A DNA stretch of 64,000 nucleotides from an uncultured Polaribacter sp. (GCF_947503875.1 NZ_CANNFH010000004.1:186001-250000), one strand, 5' to 3'. Shown: positions 1 through 9,122, counted from the first letter of the stretch. Numbers and translations are program-made. Notes: generated by a model not told the origin, from the letters alone.

Positions 1-373
1 TTGCAGCTCCATCCCAAGTAAATTCGCTAAAAAAAGCTAAATTTTGTATGGGTTGTGCATTTCTAAAACCTGTTTTACCGTCTACACCATGACTTGTAGT
101 GTGCCCATGATGCGTAAAAGCAGAGGCCTGTTCATGACAAAATCCGCAAGAAATTATTCCATCAGAAGCTAATCTACCTTCATAAAAAAGCATTTTACCC
201 AAAGCAATTCCTTCTTCTGTTAAAGGATTTTTACTCAAATCGTAATCGATATCAGGAAAGTTACTCGGTATCTGTAAATCGATATTTGTAGGAATTTTTA
301 CATATTCCTCTTCTTCCGCAGAACAAGAAAACAATAACAAAAAACCTACACTAATTAAAAATAATTTTCTCAT
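1..373 (-). CDS. MbnH-like di-haem cytochrome-c peroxidase family lipoprotein (partial, 3' end outside window)
   Basis: The reading frame runs off the left edge; 124 residues are visible. It starts with a lipoprotein signal (hydrophobic stretch ending in FSCS) and carries one haem c motif, CGFCH, at about residues 72-76, followed by a His-rich stretch (FTHHGHTTSHG) and the GKTGFRNAQPIQN segment typical of di-haem peroxidases of the CcpA/MauG/MbnH superfamily. MauG-like members use high-valent haem iron to oxidise a protein partner; MbnH oxidises a tryptophan in MbnP. Lying directly downstream of an MbnP-family gene on the same strand supports the MbnH reading over a classical peroxide-detoxifying enzyme. 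The second haem motif is not visible because the gene is cut. Confidence 0.8.
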   Translation of the reverse strand, partial: MRKLFLISVGFLLLFSCSAEEEEYVKIPTNIDLQIPSNFPDIDYDLSKNPLTEEGIALGKMLFYEGRLASDGIISCGFCHEQASAFTHHGHTTSHGVDGKTGFRNAQPIQNLAFFSEFTWDGAA

Positions 374-395
374 ATTTTTAAAATAAAATAGAGCT

Positions 396-515
396 GGTCT
401 AAAAAGTAATTTCTATCTGTAATTTCAACTTTATGGAGAAATATAAACTATTGAATATATTTTTCTAATCCATTACATTCCGCTGAAAATAACAAACAGA
501 TCTACTTTTTAGACC
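396..515. repeat. Long inverted repeat between the mbnP-like and mbnH-like genes
   Basis: Bases 396-408 (GGTCTAAAAAGTA) are the exact reverse complement of 503-515, and 415-420 (ATCTGT) pairs with 496-501, so a stem of roughly 19 pairs with an asymmetric internal loop can form. The loop contains half of the dispersed palindromic repeat (421-442). As RNA it could act as an attenuator or a processing and stability element between the two genes; that role is inference. Confidence 0.6.
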
Positions 516-530
516 CTCTCAAATAAGTTT

Positions 531-1310
531 TTAGTTATGCACGTGATCTATAGTAAACATTCCGTTTACGTTAGTTGCAATCTGTGGAGATTTTACACCA
601 TCTACATGAATTTGTGCAGCATCATCTAACATAAATTTTGTATTTCCCTGTAAAATGTTAGCAACATCTGCAACAACATGAATTTCTGGAGTTGCATCTA
701 CTCTAACTCTTGCAGAATTTGTTAAGTCTAAAGTTACTTCTTTGTAGTTGTCTAAAGCACTACCATGACTTCCCATATGAAATGCAAAAGCAGTTTCTTC
801 TACTGTATTTGTAGAAGTATACACACCTTCAAAAACCATAAATTTATAACCTGCTTGCCAGCTCCACATCATACCAGCATCTTTTGCCAAACTTAAAAAA
901 TCACCTTGTCCTGTAGCACCTTCTAAATATTTTTCTTGGTCTACTCCAATTCCAAATGTTAATTTGGTATAATCTTCCTCTGGAATGTTATTTAAAGTAA
1001 TAAATTGAGAAGCAGTAACCTCTTCATTTACAATAAAATAAGATTCGTTTTTAGGGTATGTAAAAACAGTACCATCTGAAGTTTCTAAGCGAACATTGCT
1101 TACAATATATTTTACTTTAGAAATTTTAATTTGTTCCGTTTCGTTTGCTTTATAAGGTGTTGTTTTTAATAATAAATCAGACGTTTTGTATGCATTATCA
1201 AATTCTAAGGTTAAAGAACCTTCGCCTTCTAAAATTTCAGTTTCATTAGAAGAACAAGCTGTAATGGTAAGTGCTACAACAGTAGCTGTTAAGTATTTTA
1301 AAATTTTCAT
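531..1310 (-). CDS. MbnP-family copper-binding lipoprotein
   Basis: 259 residues with a lipoprotein signal ending at Cys19 (TITACSS), so it is probably anchored in an envelope membrane. The family signature GMMWSWQAGYKFMVFEG lies at about 146-162, with Trp149 and Trp151, followed by the FHMGSHG metal-type motif at about 177-183. In characterised MbnP and the related CorA/MopE proteins a tryptophan is oxidised to kynurenine by the partner MbnH and the protein binds copper. Here the partner gene follows 157 bp downstream, and a small CxGxCH protein precedes it. A role in copper handling is inferred from family and context. Which Trp is modified cannot be told from sequence alone. Confidence 0.85.
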   Translation of the reverse strand: MKILKYLTATVVALTITACSSNETEILEGEGSLTLEFDNAYKTSDLLLKTTPYKANETEQIKISKVKYIVSNVRLETSDGTVFTYPKNESYFIVNEEVTASQFITLNNIPEEDYTKLTFGIGVDQEKYLEGATGQGDFLSLAKDAGMMWSWQAGYKFMVFEGVYTSTNTVEETAFAFHMGSHGSALDNYKEVTLDLTNSARVRVDATPEIHVVADVANILQGNTKFMLDDAAQIHVDGVKSPQIATNVNGMFTIDHVHN

Positions 1311-1455
1311 TTTTTAATATTTTTCACTTCAATTTTATATTGAAGTTTTAATTTGTTGTAAATAAATGTGTTGTTATACATTATGCTTTTATCCTAAAAA
1401 AGATAAAAACGCAACGCAAAAGGTGGTATAAATTAATTTATACAAAAACGGGTAT

Positions 1456-1839
1456 TTACAAATGAAAATCTGGCGGTTGCTCTAAACCACTGCTAAAATT
1501 TTTAGCATATAAAGAGTTTTTCTTAAAAATAAGTTTCCTTTTTTGGAAGGTAATTTGCTGCAAAACAAAGCTTGCTATTTGCTGATGAAAAACAGGAAAA
1601 AAAGCATCTGAGGCTACTGTAAAACCTTGTACATCATCTTTAGTTACATCTACTTTTGGTGCAATTTTTTTCGCTAAATGACATTTTCCATTACATTGCA
1701 ACTGTGGCTTTTCTTTGTTAACACAGTAAGTTTCTATAATGTAATCTATATTTAACGCAAAATAACCAATATACCCTAAATGATAAACAGGTCTAACAGC
1801 CAACGCTAAAAATAATATGATACAAAAGGTTTTTTTCAA
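1456..1839 (-). CDS. Small exported protein with CxGxCHL motif, copper-cluster associated
   Basis: 127 residues: an N-terminal hydrophobic segment (about 4-30), then Cys39, then CNGKCHLAKK with Cys49, Cys53 and His54, and a C-terminal QPPDFHL tail. This Bacteroidetes-typical small protein has no function known to me. The Cys/Cys/His set looks like a metal site rather than a haem site because the spacing is CNGKCH (three residues between the cysteines, not two). It is the first gene of the minus-strand cluster and sits 145 bp upstream of the MbnP-family gene, so a part in copper or metal handling is a reasonable inference. A predicted -7 element lies just upstream of its start. Confidence 0.75.
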   Translation of the reverse strand: MKKTFCIILFLALAVRPVYHLGYIGYFALNIDYIIETYCVNKEKPQLQCNGKCHLAKKIAPKVDVTKDDVQGFTVASDAFFPVFHQQIASFVLQQITFQKRKLIFKKNSLYAKNFSSGLEQPPDFHL

Positions 1840-1853
1840 GAAAAAAATTTTTG

Positions 1854-1861
1854 CAAAGATA
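1854..1861 (-). promoter_or_regulatory. Predicted -7 element (TATCTTTG) for the copper-type cluster
   Basis: On the minus strand this reads TATCTTTG, matching the Bacteroidetes TAnnTTTG -7 consensus, about 15 bases before the ATG at 1839. I do not see a good TTTG -33 element at the expected distance, so confidence is moderate. Confidence 0.45.
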
Positions 1862-1974
1862 GTATTTATTAGATTTTTACGTTAAATTTTAACTAACAAA
1901 AGGAAATAACTAGCACAAAAATTCTGTAAAACTCTAAATATGCGTTAATTTAGCGTTTGTAAAAGAATATAATT

Positions 1975-2757
1975 TTGTTAAATTACTACACATATCCACA
2001 TAAGACTTCTAAAGATTGGGTAACTTTTGTACACGGTGCAGGTGGTAGTAGTTCTATTTGGTTCAAACAAATTAGAGATTTTAAAAAGCACTTTAATGTA
2101 TTAATTTTAGATTTAAGAGGCCATGGAAACAGCCAACCTTCTTTAAAAGATACCTTTAAAACAAAATATACTTTCGATTCTATTACTGCAGATATTTTAG
2201 AAGTTATTGATTATCTTAAAATAGAAAAATCGCATTTTGTGGGTATTTCTTTGGGTACAATTTTAATACGAAATTTAGCCGAAAAAAGACCACAATTGGT
2301 AAAAAGTATGATTATGGGTGGTGCTATTATTAAAATGAATTTCCGCTCGCAAATTTTAATGAAAGTAGGAAACATTTTTAAATCTGTTGTGCCTTATATG
2401 ATGTTGTATAAACTCTTTGCATTTATTATAATGCCAAAGAAAAATCATAAAAAATCGCGATTACTTTTTGTAAACGAAGCCAAAAAATTATATCAAAAAG
2501 AATTTATCCGTTGGTTTAAATTAACCTCAGAAATAAATCCGCTTTTGCGTTTTTTTAGAGCAAAAGATATTAAAATACCTACGTTGTATGTAATGGGTGC
2601 AGAAGATCATTTGTTTTTGCCTTCTATTAAAAAAATAGTTTCAGAGCACCTTACTTCTACTTTATTTGTAATCGACAATTGTGGGCATGTGGTTAATGTA
2701 GATCAGCCTGAAACTTTTAACAACCAAACCATAAAATTTATTTCTTCTTTGGCATAA
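1975..2757 (+). CDS. Alpha/beta hydrolase
   Basis: 260 residues with the hydrolase fold order: HG oxyanion motif VHGAGGSSS near residue 20, DLRGHGNS, nucleophile elbow GISLGT (Ser near 93), acid in GAEDHLF and the catalytic His in NCGHVVNVDQPE. Substrate unknown; it resembles esterases or lactonases of the Abhydrolase_1 type. The only available start is TTG, because an in-frame stop lies at 1960-1962. Curiously TAATTTTG at 1970-1977 also matches the TAnnTTTG promoter element, so the exact start is uncertain. It is transcribed divergently from the copper-type cluster. Confidence 0.85.
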   Translation: MLNYYTYPHKTSKDWVTFVHGAGGSSSIWFKQIRDFKKHFNVLILDLRGHGNSQPSLKDTFKTKYTFDSITADILEVIDYLKIEKSHFVGISLGTILIRNLAEKRPQLVKSMIMGGAIIKMNFRSQILMKVGNIFKSVVPYMMLYKLFAFIIMPKKNHKKSRLLFVNEAKKLYQKEFIRWFKLTSEINPLLRFFRAKDIKIPTLYVMGAEDHLFLPSIKKIVSEHLTSTLFVIDNCGHVVNVDQPETFNNQTIKFISSLA

Positions 2758-2786
2758 AAAAAAGGCTGTCTGCAAATTTTTTTTTA

Positions 2787-2863
2787 TCATTTCAACTGAA
2801 ATGAAGCTAAAAAACATATTTCATTAAGATTAAGTAAGATTTCTCCATAAAGTTGAAATGACA
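2787..2863. repeat. Dispersed palindromic repeat (copy 2)
   Basis: The left arm resembles TCATTTCAAC and the right arm reads GATTTCTCC then TTGAAATGACA. It fills the gap between the convergent hydrolase and aminopeptidase genes. Same family as the copies at 421, 4363, 4500, 9188, 13603, 24153, 34349, 50913, 51583, 52100, 55541, 57111 and 60348. Confidence 0.6.
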
Positions 2864-2951
2864 ACTTCAAACAACAGTTTGAAACAACTACTTAAAATAA
2901 AAGCTTGGAATTACTTTTTAAATAGCCTTTTAAATTTCTTATTTTAAGATT

Positions 2952-4244
2952 TTACTTGTTCATTAACGCTTCAATTTCATCTGCTTCTATAGGTATATTG
3001 CCCATTAAATTAAAAGGTGCTCCTTGTTTTTGAATTACAACATCATCTTCTAAACGTATACCAAAACCTTCTCCTGGAATATAAATACCAGGTTCTACAG
3101 TAAATACCATATTTGCCTGCATTGGCTCGTGCAACAAACCATAGTCGTGCGTATCTAAACCAATATTATGACTAGTGCCATGCATAAAATACTTTTTATA
3201 GGCTGGCCAATTTTTGTCTTCATTTTGTATAGCTGCTTTGTCTAAAAGCCCCAAACCTAATAATTCTGAAGTCATAATTTTACCAACTTCAATATGATAT
3301 TCTTTCCAAATTGTACCTGGAATTAGCATATTTGTAGCTTCCTTTTTAACACGATTTACAGCATTATACACCGCTTTTTGTCTTTCAGAAAAACGCCCAG
3401 AAACAGGTATTGTTCTTGTTAAATCACTAGAATAATTTGCATATTCTGCTGCTACATCTAGTAAAATTAAATCGCCACTTTTACATTGTTGATTGTTCTC
3501 TATATAATGCAAAACATTGGCATTATTACCAGAAGCAATAATTGGTGTGTATGCAAAGCCTTTAGATCGATTTCTAACAAATTCGTGAATTAATTCTGCC
3601 TCAATTTCATATTCCCAAACGCCAGGTTTTACAAAATCTAAAAGTCTACGAAAACCTTTTTCTGTAATATTACAAGCGTGTTGCATTAAATCTAACTCAA
3701 TTTGGTCTTTTACAGAACGTAAACGTTGTAAAATAGGATTACTTTTTGCTACAGTATGTGCAGGATATTTGGCTAATAACCATTTTGTAAACCTGTCTTC
3801 GCGTGTTTCTGTTTGTACATTTGCTCTATAATGTTCGTTTGTATTAATGTAAAATGTATCTGCGTAAGATGCCATTTCAAACAATACTTTTTCTAAATCT
3901 TGTAACCAAAAAATTGTTTGTACGCCACTTGTTTTTGTAGCAGCTGCTTTGGTTAATTTTTCGCCTTCCCAAACTGCAATATGTGCATTAGTTTCTGTAA
4001 CAAAAAGTACTTCACGTAACTCTTTATCTGGACAATCTGGAAACAATACCAACACACTTTCTTCTTGATCTACACCAGATAAATAAAAAATATCTCTGTT
4101 TTGCTGAAAAGGCATTGTACTATCTGCTCCTATTGGATAAACGTCATTAGAATTAAAAACTGCCATACTTTTGGGTTGCATTGCAGCCATAAAATTCTTG
4201 CGATTTTTTACAAATAATTTAGCGTCTATTTTGTCGTATTTCAT
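2952..4244 (-). CDS. pepP: Xaa-Pro aminopeptidase (aminopeptidase P family, M24B)
   Basis: 430 residues, the full length of aminopeptidase P. An N-terminal AMP_N domain (about 1-150, containing FYLSGVDQEES) is followed by the pita-bread metallopeptidase domain. The five metal ligands are visible: Asp in LILLDVAAEY, Asp in YSSDLTRT, His in HGTSHNIGLD, Glu in FTVEPGIYI and Glu in IRLEDDVV. It removes N-terminal residues preceding proline in the cytoplasm. It stands alone on its strand, with a TAnnTTTG-type element about 25 bases upstream. Confidence 0.93.
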   Translation of the reverse strand: MKYDKIDAKLFVKNRKNFMAAMQPKSMAVFNSNDVYPIGADSTMPFQQNRDIFYLSGVDQEESVLVLFPDCPDKELREVLFVTETNAHIAVWEGEKLTKAAATKTSGVQTIFWLQDLEKVLFEMASYADTFYINTNEHYRANVQTETREDRFTKWLLAKYPAHTVAKSNPILQRLRSVKDQIELDLMQHACNITEKGFRRLLDFVKPGVWEYEIEAELIHEFVRNRSKGFAYTPIIASGNNANVLHYIENNQQCKSGDLILLDVAAEYANYSSDLTRTIPVSGRFSERQKAVYNAVNRVKKEATNMLIPGTIWKEYHIEVGKIMTSELLGLGLLDKAAIQNEDKNWPAYKKYFMHGTSHNIGLDTHDYGLLHEPMQANMVFTVEPGIYIPGEGFGIRLEDDVVIQKQGAPFNLMGNIPIEADEIEALMNK

Positions 4245-4267
4245 ACGTGATTATTTATGTTGAAAAA

Positions 4268-4275
4268 CAAAGGTA
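4268..4275 (-). promoter_or_regulatory. Predicted -7 element (TACCTTTG) for pepP
   Basis: It reads TACCTTTG on the minus strand, a TAnnTTTG match about 24 bases before the pepP ATG. No clear -33 TTTG is visible. Confidence 0.4.
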
Positions 4276-4362
4276 AGAAATTTAGTGTAGGGTTTATTGG
4301 CTGTTTTTTTTATAGGTTATCGTAGAATTCCCTTTATGTAAATCCTAAAATTTTAAACACTA

Positions 4363-4455
4363 GAGAGAAAGCTCAAGAGAACTTAAAGATAAGTTACTAT
4401 ATTAAATAAAGTTGCTCGCGCTTGTGAGACTTCTCTCTGCCTTTTGAAGTGACAA
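4363..4455. repeat. Dispersed palindromic repeat (copy 3)
   Basis: Arms AGAGAGAAAGCTCA and TGAGACTTCTCTC followed by GAAGTGACAA, degenerate relative to other copies. With the next copy it accounts for most of the 376-base gap between pepP and the helicase gene (4245-4620), which otherwise shows no gene. Confidence 0.55.
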
Positions 4456-4499
4456 CTGTTGCGGGTTTTGTGGGTTTGCCTAGTTTTCGTGTGAATCCT

Positions 4500-4610
4500 G
4501 TCATTTCGAACTACAGAGAGAAATCTCACAAAAAACTAAACATAAGTTGCTATAAGAAATAACAATACTCATTCTTATAAAACTTCTCCAAAAAAAATCA
4601 AAATAACAAC
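4500..4610. repeat. Dispersed palindromic repeat (copy 4)
   Basis: Begins GTCATTTCGA and GAGAGAAATCTCAC, then AAACATAAGTTGCTAT in the middle, which also occurs in degenerate form in copy 3, and ends with a weaker right arm (ACTTCTCC, ATAACAAC). Two copies in tandem here suggest local amplification. Confidence 0.6.
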
Positions 4611-4620
4611 TGCTACTAAT

Positions 4621-5940
4621 TTATCTTCTCTTTTTAGGCGCTCCACTTCTACCTCTTCCAGTAGCTGGTTTTGGTTTATTACCTTTAAAATGCGGTTTTC
4701 TTTTTTGTGAAGCACTTGTTCCAGCGCTTTTATTACCAGAATTTCCACCACCTTTTTTCTTACCAAAAGATTTTTTACTTGTAGCAGCACGTTTTGGTGG
4801 TGCAGTATCTGTAGGTTCAAAACCTTCAACTACGGTAGATTTTATTTTCTGTTTTAATAATTTTTCAATCTCATTTTGGTATTCTGTTTCTTCACTACAA
4901 ACCAAAGAAATGGCTTCTCCTGCAGCTCCTGCTCTACCTGTTCTACCAATTCTGTGTACATAATCTTCAGGTACATTTGGCAATTCAAAATTAATTACGT
5001 TTGGTAAAAGCGGAATATCTAAACCTCTTGCAGCAATATCTGTAGCTACCAAAATTTTAATAGTATTGTCTTTAAAATTTTGCAAGGCTTTGGTTCTTGC
5101 TCCCTGACTTTTATTACCGTGAATTGCAGCCGAAGAAATGCCAGCCTGAATCAACTTTTTAGTTAATTTATTAGCACCATGTTTTGTTCTCGTAAAAATT
5201 AACACCTGTTTCCAGTTGTTGTCTTTTATCAATTTTATGGTAAACTCCGTTTTTTTGCCTTTATCAACTTGGTACACATTGTGCGTAACCTTTTTTGCAG
5301 TAGAATTTTGCGGCGCCGTTTCTACCTCTACAGGATTTCTTAAAATACCAGCTGCCAATTGCTTTATGTCTTTAGAAAATGTTGCAGAAAACATCAAATT
5401 CTGACGTTTAACAGGCATAAAACTCATAATTTTGTTAATATCTCTAACAAAACCCATATCTAACATACGATCTGCTTCATCTAAAATAAGCACATCTACA
5501 CGTTTAAAAGAAACCGCTTTTTGGTCGTGTAAATCCAGCAATCTACCAGGTGTTGCCACCAAAATATCTACACCTCTTTTTAAAGTTGCTATTTGTGGTT
5601 TTGCATTTACACCACCAAAAATTACCGCAGATTTTATGTTTACATACTTGCTATATTCCCGAACATTATCATAAACCTGCGCTGCCAATTCTCTTGTTGG
5701 CGTTAAAACCAAGGCGCGCAAAGGCCTGTATTTTGGGTGTTTTGTAGCTACTAAATAATTTAAAACAGGCAAGGTAAAACCCGCTGTTTTTCCGGTTCCT
5801 GTTTGGGCAGATGCTAAAAGATCTTTACCGTTTAAAATATGTGGAATCGCCTTTTCTTGTATGGGCGATGGTTTGGTATATCCTTTCTCTTCCACAGCTT
5901 TCAAAATTGCATCAGATAAACCTAAATCTTTAAATGTCAT
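4621..5940 (-). CDS. rhlE: DEAD-box ATP-dependent RNA helicase, RhlE type
   Basis: 439 residues. Helicase motifs are in order: Q motif ([10 protein letters not shown]...PSPIQ), [49 protein letters not shown] and [10 protein letters not shown]. The last 60 or so residues are a low-complexity basic tail rich in Lys, Gly and Ser, probably an RNA-binding tail; tails of this kind are common in RhlE-type and cold-shock helicases. It unwinds structured RNA in ribosome assembly and RNA turnover. A hairpin-forming leader (around 5957-5980) and a -7-like element lie upstream. Confidence 0.9.
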   Translation of the reverse strand: MTFKDLGLSDAILKAVEEKGYTKPSPIQEKAIPHILNGKDLLASAQTGTGKTAGFTLPVLNYLVATKHPKYRPLRALVLTPTRELAAQVYDNVREYSKYVNIKSAVIFGGVNAKPQIATLKRGVDILVATPGRLLDLHDQKAVSFKRVDVLILDEADRMLDMGFVRDINKIMSFMPVKRQNLMFSATFSKDIKQLAAGILRNPVEVETAPQNSTAKKVTHNVYQVDKGKKTEFTIKLIKDNNWKQVLIFTRTKHGANKLTKKLIQAGISSAAIHGNKSQGARTKALQNFKDNTIKILVATDIAARGLDIPLLPNVINFELPNVPEDYVHRIGRTGRAGAAGEAISLVCSEETEYQNEIEKLLKQKIKSTVVEGFEPTDTAPPKRAATSKKSFGKKKGGGNSGNKSAGTSASQKRKPHFKGNKPKPATGRGRSGAPKKRR

Positions 5941-5983
5941 AAATACTAATTATAAAAAGCGCTTTATGTAGCGTTTTCAGTGG

Positions 5984-5991
5984 CAAAGATA
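5984..5991 (-). promoter_or_regulatory. Predicted -7 element (TATCTTTG) for rhlE
   Basis: A TAnnTTTG match on the minus strand about 44 bases before the ATG. The leader between them contains an AAAGCGCT/AGCGTTTT-type inverted repeat, which could be relevant to helicase autoregulation; that is inference. Confidence 0.4.
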
Positions 5992-6030
5992 CGTTGTTTA
6001 AAATAGAAGAAATCATAACCCTTTTTTTAT

Positions 6031-6138
6031 ATTTTATTTGGGCGCCTGCCTGCGGTAGGCAGGTTTTAACGGGCTTTCAACTATATCTTTTTATTTCAGA
6101 AAAAGAAATAAAAAGGATGCCGTTTCAATCCCTAACGC
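6031..6138 (-). repeat. Dispersed hairpin element (copy 1 of 2), strong conserved stem
   Basis: On the minus strand it contains GATTGAAACGGCATC followed by a perfect 11-bp stem (6087-6097 with 6105-6115, loop of 7), then AGATATAGTTGAAAGC, a second 7-bp hairpin around 6045-6063, and CGCCCAAATAAAAT. The copy at 34698-34788 has the same order in the opposite orientation. It fills the gap between the helicase gene and the propeller gene. The stem could act as a terminator or an RNA-stability element. Confidence 0.65.
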
Positions 6139-6270
6139 AAATTGCTTATCCATAAAATTTAGTCATTAAACATGAGCATATCAATGTCTAAATCCCCAAA
6201 ACATGTTAATTTTTTTGATATTGATTTTACAAGTAGTAATTTCATCACTTTAAAACTAAACTACATTCTA

Positions 6271-9108
6271 ATGAAATCTATTTTTAAGTTTTTCTTCTTT
6301 TTATCTGCTATAACTTTCGCACAAACACCAACAAGCTCAAAGGTTGTGCAACAAGCATTAACTCAAAAATCAAAAATGATGCAATCTTCTTTGGTTAAAA
6401 ATATTGAGTTTACCAATATTGGCCCAACAGTTATGAGTGGTCGTGTTGCAGATATTGCTGTAAACCCAAACAATCCCACAGAATTTTACGTAGGCTATGC
6501 TTCTGGTGGTTTATGGCATACCACAAATAATGGTACAACTTTTACACCTTTGTTAGACAATTCGCCAACACAAAACATAGGCGATATTGCTATAGATTTT
6601 AAATCTGGAACAATTTGGGTTGGTACAGGAGAAAAAAATTCTTCACGCTCTTCTTATGCAGGTATTGGGCTGCTAAAATCTACAGATAATGGTAAAACGT
6701 GGCAAAATATGGGTCTAACAGATTCACATCATGTTAGTAGAATTGTAATCAACCCAAATAATGTAAACGAAGTTGTAGTTGGTGTTATTGGGCATTTGTA
6801 TTCGCCAAACGCAGAACGTGGTATTTTTAAAACTACAGATGGCGGACAAACTTGGACAAAATCGCTTTTTATAAATAATGATACAGGAATTATAGATGTT
6901 GCCTTTGCACCAGAAAATTTTAACGTAATGTATGCTGCTTCTTGGCAAAGAGAACGTAAAGCATGGAATTTTACAGGAAACGGAAACAATTCTGCCATTT
7001 ACAAAAGTACAGATGCAGGTTCTTCATGGACTAAAATTTCAGAAAATTCTGGTTTCCCAACAGGAAATGGAGTTGGTAGAATTGGCTTAGCTGTTTTTAA
7101 TGAAAATACAGTTTATGCGTTGCATGATAGTCAATACAGAAGACCAAAAGACAACAATAAAAAAGCTTCAAACGGATTAACAAAAGAAGATTTTAAAACC
7201 ATGTCTGCAAACGCGTTTTTAAATTTAGACAATAAAAAACTAAACACCTACTTAAAAAACAACGGATTTCAAGAAAAATACAGGGCACAAAACGTAAAAC
7301 AAATGGTGCGCGTAGGCTCTGTAAAACCAATAGATTTAGCCAGTTATTTAGAAGACGCAAACGCTATGTTGTTTGATACACAAGTAATTGGTTCAGAAGT
7401 CTTTAAAACTACAAATGGCGGTAAAAATTGGCAAAAAACACACAAAAATTATTTAGATGGCATTTACAATTCTTATGGTTATTATTTTGGTGAAATTAGA
7501 GTAGATCCAAAAGATGAAAATGGCATTTACGTGCTTGGAGTTCAAATTATAAAATCTAAAGATTCAGGCAAAAACTTTACACTAATTAGCAGAGAAAATG
7601 TGCATTCAGATCATCAAGCATTGTGGGTAAATCCACAAAAATCTGGTCATCTTATTAATGGTAATGATGGTGGCTTAAATATTTCTTATGATGATGGTGA
7701 GAGTTACATCAAACTAAACAATCCGCCTGTTGGGCAATTTTATTCTGTTTATGCAGACAATCAAAAAAACTACAAAGTGTATGGTGGTTTGCAAGACAAT
7801 GGGGTTTGGGTTGCCAACAACAATGCTACTGTAAACAAACGTTGGCATCAAACAGGGCAAAATCCATATCAATCTATTATGGGTGGAGATGGTATGCAAG
7901 TTCAAGTAGATGATAGAAACCCAAATATTGTGTATACTGGTTACCAATTTGGTAATTACTTTAGAATTAACAGGGCAAATGGAGATAGAGCATACATTCA
8001 ACCAAAACATACTTTAGGCGAAACTCCATATCGTTTTAATTGGCAAACTCCAATTTTATTAAGCAAGCACAATCAAGATATTTTATATTTGGGTGGTAAC
8101 AAATTACACAGATCTTTAAATCAGGGAAATTCTTGGGAAACCATTTCTGGTGATCTAACAACAGGTGGCAAAAAAGGAAATGTTGCGTATGGAACGTTAA
8201 CCACCATTTCTGAAAGTCCGTTTCAATTTGGTTTAATTTACACAGGTTCAGATGATGGTTACATCAACCTAACCAAAAACGGTGGTGGCAGTTTTACAAG
8301 AATTTCTAACAATTTACCGCAAAATTTATGGGTTTCTAGAGTAATTGCTTCAGCACACAAAAAAGAACGTGTTTATGCAACTTTAAACGGTTACAGATTT
8401 GACGATTTTACACCTTTTATTTTTATGTCTGATGATTTTGGTGCGACTTGGAAAAATATTGGGAATTCAATTCCTACAGCAGCAGTAAATGTAATTAAAG
8501 AAGACCCAACAAATGAAAACGTTTTATATGTTGGTACAGATAATGGTTTGTACGTTTCTTTTAATAAAGGCAATTCTTGGGAAGCGTTTGCTAACAATTT
8601 CCCAAATGTAGCTGTGCACGATTTAGTAATTCAGCCCACGGCAAAAGAATTAGTTGTAGGTACACATGGTAGAAGTTTATACAAAGCCAACATTGCACCT
8701 TTACAAGAAATGACACCTGAAGTTTTAGCAAAAGAAAACCATGTTTTTGCGATTAAATCCATCAGAAAAAACAACAATTGGGGCCGTTCTTTTAGTCAGT
8801 GGAAAGATACGTATACTCCAGAAATTACAATTCCCTTTTACACAAATGCTGCTAAAAAAGTAACTGCAAAAATTTATGCTGAAAATACAGAAGTAAACTC
8901 AATTACTACAAATGCAAACAAAGGTTTTAACCAAATGTTATTTGACCTTTCTTTCTCTAAAAAAGGAAAGAAAGCATTTGAAAGAGCGAATAAAAATTCG
9001 TCAGCAAGTTCTGCCTTAAAACAGGCACAAAATGGAGTTTATTATTTACCTAAAGGAAAATACACCGTTAAAATTGGTGCTGCTGAAAGTGAGTTTGAGA
9101 TAAAGTAA
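6271..9108 (+). CDS. Exported Asp-box (BNR/VPS10-type) beta-propeller protein
   Basis: 945 residues from the ATG at 6271. I prefer that start over an upstream in-frame ATG at 6172 because it begins with a clear signal peptide (MKSIFKFFFFLSAITFAQT). The body carries about ten Asp-box motifs of the form S-x-D/N-x-G-x-x-W (for example STDNGKTW, TTDGGQTW, STDAGSSW, SDDFGATW, SFNKGNSW), as in sortilin/VPS10, sialidase and xyloglucanase propellers. Related Bacteroidetes proteins are often named glycosyl hydrolase, but no catalytic residues are recognised here, so enzymatic activity is unproven. No C-terminal secretion (Por) domain is evident. Periplasmic or outer-surface location is inferred. Confidence 0.85.
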   Translation: MKSIFKFFFFLSAITFAQTPTSSKVVQQALTQKSKMMQSSLVKNIEFTNIGPTVMSGRVADIAVNPNNPTEFYVGYASGGLWHTTNNGTTFTPLLDNSPTQNIGDIAIDFKSGTIWVGTGEKNSSRSSYAGIGLLKSTDNGKTWQNMGLTDSHHVSRIVINPNNVNEVVVGVIGHLYSPNAERGIFKTTDGGQTWTKSLFINNDTGIIDVAFAPENFNVMYAASWQRERKAWNFTGNGNNSAIYKSTDAGSSWTKISENSGFPTGNGVGRIGLAVFNENTVYALHDSQYRRPKDNNKKASNGLTKEDFKTMSANAFLNLDNKKLNTYLKNNGFQEKYRAQNVKQMVRVGSVKPIDLASYLEDANAMLFDTQVIGSEVFKTTNGGKNWQKTHKNYLDGIYNSYGYYFGEIRVDPKDENGIYVLGVQIIKSKDSGKNFTLISRENVHSDHQALWVNPQKSGHLINGNDGGLNISYDDGESYIKLNNPPVGQFYSVYADNQKNYKVYGGLQDNGVWVANNNATVNKRWHQTGQNPYQSIMGGDGMQVQVDDRNPNIVYTGYQFGNYFRINRANGDRAYIQPKHTLGETPYRFNWQTPILLSKHNQDILYLGGNKLHRSLNQGNSWETISGDLTTGGKKGNVAYGTLTTISESPFQFGLIYTGSDDGYINLTKNGGGSFTRISNNLPQNLWVSRVIASAHKKERVYATLNGYRFDDFTPFIFMSDDFGATWKNIGNSIPTAAVNVIKEDPTNENVLYVGTDNGLYVSFNKGNSWEAFANNFPNVAVHDLVIQPTAKELVVGTHGRSLYKANIAPLQEMTPEVLAKENHVFAIKSIRKNNNWGRSFSQWKDTYTPEITIPFYTNAAKKVTAKIYAENTEVNSITTNANKGFNQMLFDLSFSKKGKKAFERANKNSSASSALKQAQNGVYYLPKGKYTVKIGAAESEFEIK

Positions 9109-9122
9109 TAATTATAATTCAT

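Noticed and set aside
1970..1977. TAATTTTG as a promoter for the hydrolase gene
   Set aside because: It overlaps the only possible start codon, and no -33 element lies at the right distance; kept as a note only.
4575..5747. Open frames overlapping the RhlE gene on both strands
   Set aside because: Shadow frames of a well-supported helicase gene with full motifs; they show no family features and low-complexity content.
6724..8597. Minus-strand frames inside the propeller gene
   Set aside because: Overlap a clear coding frame with ten Asp-boxes; no independent support.
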